Source: Enterococcus faecalis_A (GTDB taxonomy: Bacteria; Bacillota; Bacilli; Lactobacillales; Enterococcaceae). From it: DNA of 12,452 nucleotides. The position numbers and the translations under genes were made by a program. The stretch is from NCBI GenBank assembly GCA_051295955.1, contig JBPDWA010000010.1, positions 1 to 12,452 on the forward strand, written 5' to 3'. Numbering within the stretch: position 1 is the stretch's first letter; the number at the start of each line of letters is the position of its first letter. Below are positions 1-6,750 of the stretch, in pieces. The notes beneath the pieces were generated by a model. It was not told the DNA's origin and did no database searches. It saw only the letters and a program-made list of their open reading frames with translations.

Positions 1-208
1 AGTATTCATTGCCGCTCCTCTTTTTTTAAGCGATAAAGCCGTTTTTTCCTTCGTTTTCTGTTATAGAAATCAATGAGAGAACAGTAGAAAAGCCGTCAAG
101 ATAACCCGTCAACGTGAAAAAAGCCTTTTAGATGGCTCAATCGAACCACGTTCCTGTTTTATCTTCTTACAAGAAACAATTTCATTTTCATTAAAAAAGA
201 GGGAGATT
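1..208. other. Upstream intergenic region of the csc cluster
   Basis: No convincing gene is seen here. The segment carries a pair of CCGTCAA direct repeats (93-99 and 106-112) and leads into the ribosome binding site of the first gene (AGAGGGAG, about 198-205). I could not identify a good -35/-10 pair for the cluster. The promoter may lie before the repeats or outside the window. Confidence 0.5.
93..112 (+). repeat. Paired CCGTCAA direct repeat, left copy
   Basis: CCGTCAA occurs at 93-99 and again at 106-112, a period of 13 bp with a 6-nt spacer (gataac). The same motif pair with the same period stands just before the integrase gene at 12159-12178. I did not notice the motif elsewhere in the window. 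It could be an arm-type integrase site or a regulator binding site. Confidence 0.55.
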
Positions 209-2308
209 ATGAAGAAATTTGTACTTATTCTTTTGGCGGTTCTTTCATTTCTTGAAGGACGACTTGGGTACACAGCCATAGCAGAAACCATGCATTTTAC
301 TGAACAGAGCGTTGAAAACAAACCAGCCAAGATGCTCTTACCTTCTGATGCTTTTTTGTTACAGCGAAAAACAACACTAACTGCTAATATACCACAACCT
401 AAGCAACAGAATCAATTCGATACCAGTGAAAAGAAAGCCACTCATCCATCAGAGACAATAGAAGAATCGATGACAACCACATCCAGTTCTACATCTATCA
501 CAACAAGCGAAAGTGCTATACCTGAAAAGAAAGCGAATAAAAAAACTGGTACGATCCTCAAACATCTTACTGTTTACCTATTTAAACAAGTACAAAATCT
601 TTCTGTAGGTGCATGGGGAACTGTACCTTGGCAATTTGATAAAAGTACAGGGACGTTAACCTTCACTGGTGGAGGGTATTTGGGAGATGCTTCCACTTCG
701 CCTTGGAACCGCGAAGATAATCATAAAATAGCGAATACAGCTATAAAAAAAATAATTTTCACACAACCTCTGGCAGCTCCGGAATATTCATACGCTTTAT
801 TTTCATCAGGTTCTGGAAATTATTTATTAAATCTTTTATCGATTGATGGACTAGACTTATTAGATACTTCTAAGGTCACAAGTATGGGATATATGTTTTA
901 TAATGATTCTGCTCTTCAATCTTTAAATCTATCTAATTTCAAAACTAGTCAAGTCACTGATATGTATGGCATGTTCTCAAAAACTACAAGTCTCAAGTCA
1001 TTAAATCTATCTAATTTTGATACAAGAAATGTTACTAGTATGAACTCCATGTTCTCAGAAGCATCCAGTTTAGAATCCTTAAACTTATCAAGTTTCATTA
1101 CTGACAAAGTTACTGATATGATCGCTATGTTCTCAAAAACTACAAGTCTCAAGTCATTAAATCTATCTAATTTTGATACAAGAAATGTTACTAGTATGAA
1201 CTCCATGTTTTCAGAAGCATCCAGTTTAGAATCTTTAAACTTATCAAGTTTCATTACTGACAAAGTTACTGATATGATCGCTATGTTCTCAAAAACTACA
1301 AGTCTCAAGTCATTAAATCTATCTAATTTTGATACAAGAAATGTTACTAGTATGAACTCCATGTTTTCAGAAGCATCCAGTTTAGAATCTTTAAACTTAT
1401 CAAGTTTTATTACAGACAAAGTTACTGATATGATCGCTATGTTTTATAATACTTCCGCTCTTAGATCTTTAAATCTATCTAATTTTAGTACAAGCAAAGT
1501 CACTAATATGTATGGTATGTTCTCAAAAACTACAAGTCTCAAGTCATTAAATTTAGCTAATTTCGATACAAGAAATGTTACTAGCATGAACTCCATGTTT
1601 TCAGAAGCATCCAGTTTAGAATCCTTGAACCTATCAAATTTCATTACAGACAAGGTTACTGATATGGGTTACATGTTTTATAATGTAAGCAATTTAACCC
1701 ATTTAACCTTAGGTCAAAAAAGTAAATTTAACAGAAGTGTTCATTTACCAGCCATTCCCCAAACTGATAGCTACACAGGGAATTGGGTGAACCAAGCAGA
1801 TCCCTCTATTAATATGGGAATATCCGATCAATTCATGGATGCTTATGATGGCTCACATCCTGGGACCTATGTCTGGGAACTAGGGAAGGTTGACATTCAA
1901 TCAATCGATCCGATTTCCTTTGGTACACAGACTATAAAGGAGAAAAATAGTGCCACTACACGTAGCACCATTACTATCAAAGACACCCTTCCACAAAGAA
2001 CTACTCAACGCTGGAAATTAATGGTACGCTATGATTCGACCGATGCCCAAACAAAGCAATGGCTGGCGGCCCAGCTAAAACTCTCTTTTAGCCCCCACTC
2101 GGATCAACCGTTTCTAAACCTGCCAACAACACTCACTGTTGGCGAGGAAAACCAACAGATTGCTGAACTACCGGATGAAAGCAAAAAAGGGACCCAAATC
2201 AATCAATCGATTGCACTCAATCCTCAATTACAAGCTTCCGGTAGGATTCTTGTTGGAATGTATCGTGCGCAGCTACTTTGGGATCTAGAAGCGACCCCTA
2301 CCACCTAA
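209..2308 (+). CDS. BspA/DUF285-repeat surface protein with C-terminal WxL domain (CscC-like)
   Basis: A 699-residue exported protein. The start has an AGAGGGAG ribosome binding site 4-5 nt upstream. A signal peptide with a hydrophobic core (residues 3-20) ends near AIAE (residue 26). A Ser/Thr-rich linker (about 60-110) leads to a globular part and then BspA/DUF285-type 26-residue repeats (229-488 plus a partial unit), with the signature LNLSNF-T-VT-M--MF. The C-terminal WxL domain spans about 561-699: VDIQSIDPISFG, then W602-K-L, and the distal W691-D-L near the end. WxL domains bind peptidoglycan non-covalently. BspA-type repeats in other bacteria mediate adhesion to host or matrix proteins, so adhesion is inferred here. 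The next gene starts 14 nt downstream, so it likely heads an operon with the following surface genes. In the csc nomenclature it corresponds to the large WxL protein, CscC. The DUF285 and WxL calls are firm; the ligand is unknown. Confidence 0.93.
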   Translation: MKKFVLILLAVLSFLEGRLGYTAIAETMHFTEQSVENKPAKMLLPSDAFLLQRKTTLTANIPQPKQQNQFDTSEKKATHPSETIEESMTTTSSSTSITTSESAIPEKKANKKTGTILKHLTVYLFKQVQNLSVGAWGTVPWQFDKSTGTLTFTGGGYLGDASTSPWNREDNHKIANTAIKKIIFTQPLAAPEYSYALFSSGSGNYLLNLLSIDGLDLLDTSKVTSMGYMFYNDSALQSLNLSNFKTSQVTDMYGMFSKTTSLKSLNLSNFDTRNVTSMNSMFSEASSLESLNLSSFITDKVTDMIAMFSKTTSLKSLNLSNFDTRNVTSMNSMFSEASSLESLNLSSFITDKVTDMIAMFSKTTSLKSLNLSNFDTRNVTSMNSMFSEASSLESLNLSSFITDKVTDMIAMFYNTSALRSLNLSNFSTSKVTNMYGMFSKTTSLKSLNLANFDTRNVTSMNSMFSEASSLESLNLSNFITDKVTDMGYMFYNVSNLTHLTLGQKSKFNRSVHLPAIPQTDSYTGNWVNQADPSINMGISDQFMDAYDGSHPGTYVWELGKVDIQSIDPISFGTQTIKEKNSATTRSTITIKDTLPQRTTQRWKLMVRYDSTDAQTKQWLAAQLKLSFSPHSDQPFLNLPTTLTVGEENQQIAELPDESKKGTQINQSIALNPQLQASGRILVGMYRAQLLWDLEATPTT
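893..1672 (+). repeat. Ten 78-bp (26-residue) DUF285 units, including near-identical 156-bp tandem copies
   Basis: Units begin with ATG-TTY (Met-Phe) at 893, 971, 1049, 1127, 1205, 1283, 1361, 1439, 1517 and 1595, with a partial unit from 1673. Units alternate between a MFSKTTSLKSLNLSNF type and a MFSEASSLESLNLSSF type, giving a 156-bp higher-order repeat. Copies at 971-1126, 1127-1282 and 1283-1438 are almost identical in DNA. A fourth, more diverged copy lies at 1517-1672. The DNA-level identity, not just protein-level, points to recent duplication or gene conversion and makes the copy number potentially unstable. Confidence 0.93.
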
Positions 2309-2322
2309 AGGAGTGAAAAAAG

Positions 2323-2637
2323 ATGAAACGAGGAGTCCCTATGCTGGTGCTCTTACTGGTTGTTCTATCAATTGGGGTTCCAACTTCTGCTTTTGCAGAA
2401 GGAATGTCTGGTAAAACAGAAGTGGGAATCAGTTTTACGGAAGCCGACAATGTTCCAAATGCAAACCAGATCCTCCCACTCAACGGTCCAAGAGGACAAC
2501 CATTAAATAAACCAATGTTACCAAAAACCAACGGGAATACAGATTCAAGCCTATTCTTAAAAGGAATTTTACTCCTTCTATTGGCTGGGATCTTCTCTAT
2601 GAATAAAAAAAGAAAGAGGCGAAATCACCATGAATAA
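2323..2637 (+). CDS. Small sortase-anchored surface protein with LPKTN motif (CscD-like)
   Basis: A 104-residue protein with a signal peptide (MKRGVPMLVLLLVVLSIGVP, cleavage near AFA-E at residue 26), a short exposed part of about 40 residues, and a C-terminal sorting signal: LPKTN at 66-70, a hydrophobic stretch (77-91) and a KKRKRR tail. The fifth motif residue is Asn rather than the usual Gly. The start is supported by AAAGGAG about 11 nt upstream. The stop overlaps the next start by 8 nt, so translation of the two is probably coupled. In csc clusters a small LPXTG-type protein (CscD) accompanies the WxL proteins. Its role is not established; a wall-linked anchor or cap for the complex is an inference. 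Confidence 0.85.
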   Translation: MKRGVPMLVLLLVVLSIGVPTSAFAEGMSGKTEVGISFTEADNVPNANQILPLNGPRGQPLNKPMLPKTNGNTDSSLFLKGILLLLLAGIFSMNKKRKRRNHHE

Positions 2638-3187
2638 ATTATCGTTAACAGGAACCCTATTAATAGGCTCAAGCCTTGGCGTAGGAAGTTTTGCTCAAGC
2701 CGCAAAGGCAGACACAACAAAAACGACTTCTGATATTACCTTCACTGCCGGAGAATTACAAATTGCGCAAGCACCATCAGCGATTACCTTTGGCTCCCAT
2801 AAACTTAGTTCAGAGGAACAGACCTACACAGAAGTGGATAAAGAGGGAAAAGCAACAGATTCGTCCCTTACTGTAGGGGACTATCGAGGACAGACTGCTG
2901 CTGGCTGGTCCTTAACAGCCAAATTAGAGACAGCAGACTTTGGGGGGATGGATCTTTCTATTCACCCGAAAGGAGTTGCCGGCACTACCGATTACGCCAC
3001 CTTTACCGACCAAACATTAAATGGAGAAGGGCAATCGATCGCGACTGTAACACCGGAGAAAATGGCGAAAGAAAAGCCAGATACACAATTTAATCTTGGA
3101 GCATCGCTCCATATTCCAGCGAATACATCTCTGATGGCAAAGCAATATACAACGACGATTGACTGGAACTTACAAAGTGCACCTTAA
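2630..3187 (+). CDS. Small WxL-domain surface protein (CscB-like)
   Basis: A 185-residue exported protein that is almost entirely a WxL domain. The signal peptide ends near AQAAKA-D (about residue 27). The mature part shows the usual order: a short N-terminal strand with ITFTAG, then ITFGSH, the first WxL motif at W93-S-L95 (GWSLTAKL), and the second at W179-N-L181 four residues before the end. This matches the expected two-motif architecture and the usual size of short WxL proteins. It overlaps the preceding gene by 8 nt and sits before a hairpin at 3197-3237. By family knowledge it should bind peptidoglycan and interact with the DUF916 protein encoded next. The call is secure; the ligand is unknown. 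Confidence 0.93.
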   Translation: MNKLSLTGTLLIGSSLGVGSFAQAAKADTTKTTSDITFTAGELQIAQAPSAITFGSHKLSSEEQTYTEVDKEGKATDSSLTVGDYRGQTAAGWSLTAKLETADFGGMDLSIHPKGVAGTTDYATFTDQTLNGEGQSIATVTPEKMAKEKPDTQFNLGASLHIPANTSLMAKQYTTTIDWNLQSAP

Positions 3188-3196
3188 TAACAACTC

Positions 3197-3237
3197 AAAA
3201 AGAGGCTCTTTTTAAGTGTTTGAAGGAGCCTCTTTTT
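3197..3237 (+). terminator. Rho-independent terminator or attenuator inside the csc cluster
   Basis: A perfect 12-bp inverted repeat (AAAAAGAGGCTC at 3197-3208, GAGCCTCTTTTT at 3226-3237) with a 17-nt loop and a terminal T run. It lies between the small WxL gene and the DUF916 gene. It may set lower expression of the downstream gene by partial read-through, or separate two transcription units. Confidence 0.8.
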
Positions 3238-3253
3238 AGAAAGAGAGAAATGA

Positions 3254-4285
3254 ATGAGCATAAGACGGATCATCCCCTGTTTGTTATTCGTTGTCAGTGT
3301 AGCTATGCTGTTTTGTCTACCCAAGGTTTTTGCAGACAAACCTTCTTCTGACAATCCTTCTTATAATTACACTGTTGTTCCGCATTTTGGAGCAACCCAA
3401 AAGAAGGAGACTACTAGTTTTTATGATATGACGTTACCCCCAGAGGGGTCAGATACCTTTCGTTTAGAGATTGTAAACCAATCCGCTAAAGAACAAAATT
3501 TTCAAGTCAAGGTCAATACAGCAACGACCAATAGTAATGGGATCGTTGATTATACGAAAGCTCAATTTAAAAAAGACTCCTCCATGAAGCTGGAGCTTTC
3601 CAAATTAATTCAAGCAGAGACGGATACACTTACGATTGCAGGCAAACAAACAAAGACAGTCTCCTTCACCATTAAAATGCCAAAGGAAGCCTTTGAGGGC
3701 ATTTTACTAGGCAGCGTGGTCGTTCGTCCGATCAAGATAGCGGACGAACCAAAGGAAATTCAAAATGTATTTATGCATACCCTTGCGATTCGAGTCAATG
3801 AACAGGAAACGAAAGTTTCCCCTGATTTAAAAGGAGGAGACGTGCACATTGGGCAAGAAAACTTACACAATACGGTGAAGATGACAATTAGGAATCCACA
3901 ACCAAAGTTAATGACGCAAATGGAAGGAACATTTTTTGTTACAAAGCACGGTACGGATAAAAAGTTCGTAGAGGTTCAAAAGAAAGGACTCAGTATTGCT
4001 CCCAACAGTCAATTTGATGTGCCGCTACAAGTAAAGGATCAGTTTCAAGCGGGACGCTACGACTATACAGTGGAGTTAAAAAGCGCCGAAGGAACCTGGC
4101 GCTTTACAAAAGAGTTTACTATCAAAAAAGCTGAGGCAGACCAATACAATAAAACCTCCGTTGATCCCCAAAGAAAAGCAACAAATCATTGGATTGTGTG
4201 GCTCTTAGTATTTATTATTCTAGTCCTCCTAGTACTTATTCTCTATTTACTCAATCAACGAAGAAAAATAGAAAGGCTAAATTAG
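3254..4285 (+). CDS. DUF916-DUF3324 WxL-interacting membrane protein (CscA-like)
   Basis: A 343-residue protein with the full WxL-interacting-protein layout. It has an N-terminal signal sequence (hydrophobic to about residue 27, FADKP), a DUF916 domain (about 35-155, opening YNYTVVPHFGATQ and containing the family-like YDMTLPPEG region), and a DUF3324 domain (about 165-295). A C-terminal membrane helix (313-333) is followed by a basic cytoplasmic tail (NQRRKIERLN). The current Pfam names assign peptidoglycan binding to DUF916 and host binding to DUF3324. The protein is expected to recruit or hold the WxL proteins at the surface. The start at 3254 follows a weak purine-rich AGAAAGAGAG site. 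An ATG at 3250 is in another frame and is not used. The gene lies just after a hairpin that may reduce its expression, and a strong terminator follows. Confidence 0.93.
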   Translation: MSIRRIIPCLLFVVSVAMLFCLPKVFADKPSSDNPSYNYTVVPHFGATQKKETTSFYDMTLPPEGSDTFRLEIVNQSAKEQNFQVKVNTATTNSNGIVDYTKAQFKKDSSMKLELSKLIQAETDTLTIAGKQTKTVSFTIKMPKEAFEGILLGSVVVRPIKIADEPKEIQNVFMHTLAIRVNEQETKVSPDLKGGDVHIGQENLHNTVKMTIRNPQPKLMTQMEGTFFVTKHGTDKKFVEVQKKGLSIAPNSQFDVPLQVKDQFQAGRYDYTVELKSAEGTWRFTKEFTIKKAEADQYNKTSVDPQRKATNHWIVWLLVFIILVLLVLILYLLNQRRKIERLN

Positions 4286-4350
4286 TTTTAAAAATTGAAT
4301 AAAAAAGCTGCACCAACTAAGAAGGGATAAAGATTTTGTAATTTCTTCGT

Positions 4351-4390
4351 AAATAAACCCCTCATGGTCTTAGTCATGAGGGGTTTATTT
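4351..4390. terminator. Strong bidirectional rho-independent terminator
   Basis: A perfect 16-bp stem (AAATAAACCCCTCATG at 4351-4366, CATGAGGGGTTTATTT at 4375-4390) with an 8-nt loop. A- and T-rich ends on both sides would let it work in both directions. It closes the csc cluster about 65 nt after the DUF916 gene. Confidence 0.9.
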
Positions 4391-4439
4391 TCAAGCAAAC
4401 AATGAAAAACGATCAGTGACAAGGTAACACGAAACTTGA

Positions 4440-4568
4440 AAAGACCAACGTTGTATACTCTATGAACAAAACAGTATTACAAATGGAAGTGCAGGAGCCA
4501 TTGAGGCAATAGAAAGGTTACACCGTAGAATCACCTTGTTTGAGGTGGTTTTTTCGAATACGTCATAA
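4440..4568 (+). pseudogene. Possible C-terminal gene fragment of unknown origin
   Basis: An uninterrupted frame after a TGA at 4437-4439 runs to a TAA at 4566-4568. It encodes a protein-like segment containing SAGAIEAIERLHRRITLFEV. No ATG with a ribosome binding site begins it, so it resembles the end of a lost gene. I do not recognise the family. It could also be a chance open frame. Confidence 0.25.
4529..4554 (+). terminator. Terminator-like hairpin with six-T tail
   Basis: AATCACCTT (4529-4537) pairs with GAGGTGGTT (4542-4550), with G-U wobble at two positions, followed by a run of six T (4549-4554). It lies inside the open fragment at 4440-4568 and has no intact gene just upstream. It may be left from a lost transcription unit. 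Confidence 0.45.
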
Positions 4569-4719
4569 GTAGGGTTTGTTGCATTCAACATCCCCCTCTT
4601 TATTAAAAATACAGAGTCAAAACCTTTTAAGTTTTGACTTAATTAATTATTCTAAAGATATTAAATTTCATATTTTTAATTAAATTATATTAATTTAATT
4701 AATTGTAATATAGAATTAT

Positions 4720-4766
4720 TTAAACATGTTTAATTATATAGTATAATGAATAATCAGTGGTGATTA
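4720..4766 (+). promoter_or_regulatory. Putative autoregulated promoter and operator of the toxin-antitoxin module
   Basis: A consensus -10 box TATAAT lies at 4742-4747, 21 nt before the antitoxin start. The best -35-like hexamer 16 nt upstream is weak (TTAAAC, 4720-4725) and lies within a perfect 14-bp palindrome, TTAAACATGTTTAA (4720-4733). A second inverted repeat, TAATCA-N4-TGATTA (4751-4766), covers the ribosome binding region. Antitoxins of this class often repress their own promoter through palindromes, so these are operator candidates by inference. Confidence 0.5.
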
Positions 4767-4767
4767 T

Positions 4768-4998
4768 ATGTTAACCATAAAATCAAGAAAGCAAGGAAGT
4801 TCTGTAGTATTGACATTACCATCTAATAACGGTCAGAAGCCAAAAGCAGATTAAGAATACATCGTTATGTATTCCGAAGACGGAACGATTACATTAGTTC
4901 CTAAATTACAAGATCCATTTAGTGGGAGATCAGAAGGGGATTACTACGAAAAAGACGAATGGTATGATATTGAACCCAAAAGGAGAGAATTATTTTAA
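4768..4998 (+). pseudogene. PemI/MazE-type antitoxin frame with an internal nonsense codon
   Basis: The ATG at 4768 opens MLTIKSRKQGSSVVLTLPSN, the swapped-hairpin AbrB/MazE-type DNA-binding start. Codon 29 is TAA (4852-4854). Beyond it the same frame continues as EYIVMYSEDGTITLVPK and then an acidic tail, up to a TAA at 4996-4998 that overlaps the toxin ATG. A full-length product would have 76 residues. Reading PKAD-stop-EYIV, a single C-to-T change of a Gln codon would explain the defect. The rest is perfectly in frame, so the mutation is probably recent. An in-frame ATG at 4867 could give a 43-residue C-terminal peptide, the part that in MazE-like proteins wraps the toxin. Function is uncertain: pseudogene, split antitoxin or sequencing error. 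Confidence 0.8.
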
Positions 4999-5339
4999 TG
5001 AGTGATAAACAAAAATATATTCCTAAAAAGGGCGTTATTGTATGGATAGATTTTGATCCTTCAGCTGGAAAAGAAATCCAGAAGAGACGTCCAGATTTAG
5101 TAGTTTCCAGATATGAATTTAACAGAAAGACGATGTTTGCAGTAATTTGTCCCATAACTTCTACAATTAAAAATATACCAACTCGTTATGCATTGCCTGA
5201 TAAAATGGAAACTCATGGTCAAGTAGTTATCTCAAAACTAAAAACTTTAGATTTTACGGAAAGAAGACTAAGTCAAATAGAGCATTTACCTTTAAAAGAT
5301 ATAGCTAAAATAGATCAAATAATTGAATATATTTTTTAA
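4998..5339 (+). CDS. PemK/MazF-family endoribonuclease toxin
   Basis: A 113-residue protein of normal family length. The N-terminal PKKGVIVWIDFDPSAGKEIQ and RRPDLVVS motifs (residues 9-37) are the classic PemK/MazF opening, including the catalytic-type Arg (R31) before Pro. CPITSTIKN (51-59) supplies the Thr/Ser of the active-site region. GQVVISKLKTLDFTERRLSQ (75-94) matches the family's VL-Q-KTLD segment, with Lys where Gln is common. MazF-type toxins cleave mRNA at short specific sequences and stop growth. AAAGGAGAG (4979-4987) is a strong ribosome binding site, and the ATG overlaps the antitoxin stop by 1 nt (TAATG), so the two are translationally coupled. The toxin reads intact although the antitoxin frame is interrupted, which needs an explanation. 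The cleavage site cannot be predicted. Confidence 0.93.
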   Translation: MSDKQKYIPKKGVIVWIDFDPSAGKEIQKRRPDLVVSRYEFNRKTMFAVICPITSTIKNIPTRYALPDKMETHGQVVISKLKTLDFTERRLSQIEHLPLKDIAKIDQIIEYIF

Positions 5340-5405
5340 TTTTAAATAGGAAGAAAGAATACATTGGATAGATACCAATAAATAGACAGAAAAAATGAAT
5401 AGTTT

Positions 5406-6250
5406 TTATGAGATTGCCAATAAATTTCTTCTTTCAAATCTGGGTGAAAGCATATCAATAGATGAATGGGGTCTTCTAGGATTATAGAAGCCTTTGATAT
5501 ATTTAAAGCACGCTAATTTTACTTCTTCTAATGAAGAAAATGTATAGCGTTTCAGTTCCTCATGTTTCATTCATTTGAAGAATGATTCAGTTACAGCGTT
5601 ATCCCATGGATAAGCTCGTTTGGAATAAGAGGGAACAATTAATAATTTTTATTGAATTTTTCATAACTGATGAGACAGATATTGAGAGTTTCTATCAGAG
5701 TGAAAAATGACAGAAGCTGTAGGTTTTCTTTTATTCATAGCTTTTTCGAGTGTATCGCAAACAAGACTAGTTGTCATTTTATTGTAGACATTCGGAGCAA
5801 TTACTTTTCGAGAAAAAAGATCAAGAATGACACAAAGATAAACAAACCCATCTATTACTGGAATGTAGGAGATATCACTTGTCCAGACTTTATTTGGCTG
5901 ACTTATTTCAAACTGTTGTTAACTAAATTTGGACAAGCCAAAGAAACGTTCGATTTTTGCTAGCGAAATTTTGGTTTTACGGTCGCCATTTTTGGTAAAT
6001 TCATTGTTTTCATTAGTCGGTATACTCGCCCGATACTAATAGAAACATCATGTTCATGTTGTAAAAGAATTTGTATTTTAGCAGCTCCTAATCGATAGTT
6101 TGTTTCTGTGTAAATCTGAAGAATCAACCATTTTAATTCTTGATTTTCAAGAAAGCGAGCAGAAGGTTTTCTATTGTTATATTTATAAAACGTACTACGA
6201 TTGACTTTCAGCTGACTTTCAGCATGCGACATAATTTAGAGGCAATGTGT
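5406..6250 (-). pseudogene. IS3-family transposase orfB remnant (DDE integrase core)
   Basis: Read on the minus strand, the N-terminal HTH_21-like part shows LKVNRSTFYKYNNRKPSARF and a RLGAAKIQ-type segment (about 5960-6220). After a stop (TAG after KPKFR) and a 1-bp frameshift, the rve catalytic core follows: first Asp in VWTSDISY, second Asp in FHSDRNSQY, Glu in DNAVTESFF, then NPRRPHSSIDMLSP near the end. Three stops interrupt the core: two between the second Asp and the PSYSKRAYPWDN segment, and one after ESFFK. An 11-bp tandem duplication at 6202-6223 shifts the frame at the N-terminus. The protein cannot be made. In an intact IS3 element orfB is made by programmed frameshifting from orfA. 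Confidence 0.85.
6202..6223. repeat. 11-bp tandem duplication inside the IS3 remnant
   Basis: TGACTTTCAGC occurs at 6202-6212 and again directly at 6213-6223. Removing one copy restores the orfB reading MLKVNRSTFYK on the minus strand, so this is an inactivating slippage-type duplication. Confidence 0.85.
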
Positions 6251-6554
6251 TCTGATTGAAGTAGGAAACAGCTCTTAGTCGTTGGTGGAGTGTGGCGTGA
6301 ATATGGCATAAGATAAGGTTCTCCTCTTCTAAAGAAGCTTTTTGTTTTTGAAGTTCTCTCACTTGCTTAGCAGTAAGTAGTTCTCCTGATTCCATTTCCA
6401 CTTCAGAATAGAGCATCGTGAGATAGCTATTTGTGAAACTCCATACTCTTTGCATAGGCTAGATTGAGTTTTCCCACCAGGATAAAGATTGACCAAGCTT
6501 TTTTAAGTCTTCATCGTATTTTTTGTAATTAGATATAGGTGTTCTTCCTTTCAT
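6251..6554 (-). pseudogene. IS3-family transposase orfA remnant
   Basis: On the minus strand the frame starts with MKGRTPISNYKKYDEDLKKL. After shifting frame it reads GGKTQSSLCKEYGVSQIAIS, the helix-turn-helix part. After another shift it reads LYSEVEMESGELLTAKQVRE followed by LQKQKASLEEENLIL, the leucine-zipper part typical of IS3 OrfA. At least two frameshifts separate these blocks, so the gene is dead. The order HTH then zipper, upstream of the orfB remnant on the same strand, supports the IS3 assignment. Confidence 0.8.
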
Positions 6555-6619
6555 TTTTGTGTCTACTTTATTAGTATATACCCACTTAATAGTTTGATAA
6601 TAGACTATGCAATAGAACT

Positions 6620-6698
6620 GATTATCTTTACCCATATCAAGTAAGATGAAAGTGACAAAAAGTGTGGTTGGATCTAACAAGAATGTTTGTTGTTTTCT
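6620..6698. repeat. 79-bp diverged repeat, copy A (upstream of traX-like gene)
   Basis: Aligns without net gaps to copy B at 7852-7930. The right 50 bp differ at only about eight positions. On the minus strand both copies read as similar peptides (RKQQTFLLD and FVTF here). Differences fall largely in codon-tolerant positions, so both are probably relics of the same or related minus-strand coding sequence. Confidence 0.6.
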
Positions 6699-6750
6699 AT
6701 AATAAAAAACGATATGATGTTTTTTATAGAAAAAGTAAAGGAGACGATTC

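Larger units (their letters stand above)
4391..4719. other. Intergenic stretch between csc cluster and toxin locus
   Basis: No intact gene is seen. It holds an open fragment at 4440-4568, a terminator-like hairpin at 4529-4554, a 9-bp inverted repeat (AGTCAAAAC at 4615-4623, GTTTTGACT at 4631-4639), and a very AT-rich tract from about 4640 that includes a perfect 10-bp inverted repeat with a 3-nt loop (4678-4700). Confidence 0.5.
5406..6554 (-). mobile_element. Decayed IS3-family insertion sequence
   Basis: The minus strand carries the two-ORF layout of an IS3-family element. OrfA starts near 6554, and orfB runs from about 6250 to a stop at 5406-5408. Both are broken by frameshifts and stops. 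The DDE residues are still readable in orfB: VWTSDISYIPV, VIFHSDRNSQY and WDNAVTESFF. Exact inverted repeats and target duplications could not be recognised, so the limits given are those of the recognisable coding remnants. Confidence 0.85.

Noticed and set aside
109..330. Minus-strand frame overlapping the start of the csc cluster
   Set aside because: It covers the signal-peptide region of the real gene on the other strand and shows no ribosome binding site or recognisable motif.
949..1653. Two long minus-strand open frames opposite the adhesin repeats
   Set aside because: They follow the 78/156-bp repeat period and merely mirror it. No ribosome binding site or family-like sequence; an antisense shadow of the DUF285 repeats.
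2691..2876. Plus-strand 61-codon frame inside the small WxL gene
   Set aside because: Out-of-frame shadow of a well supported WxL coding sequence.
4462..4512. Short plus-strand peptide starting ATGAACAAAACAG
   Set aside because: Only 16 codons and no ribosome binding site.
5670..5963. Plus-strand 97-codon frame across the IS remnant
   Set aside because: Opposite strand of the transposase catalytic core, whose DDE motifs are readable on the minus strand.
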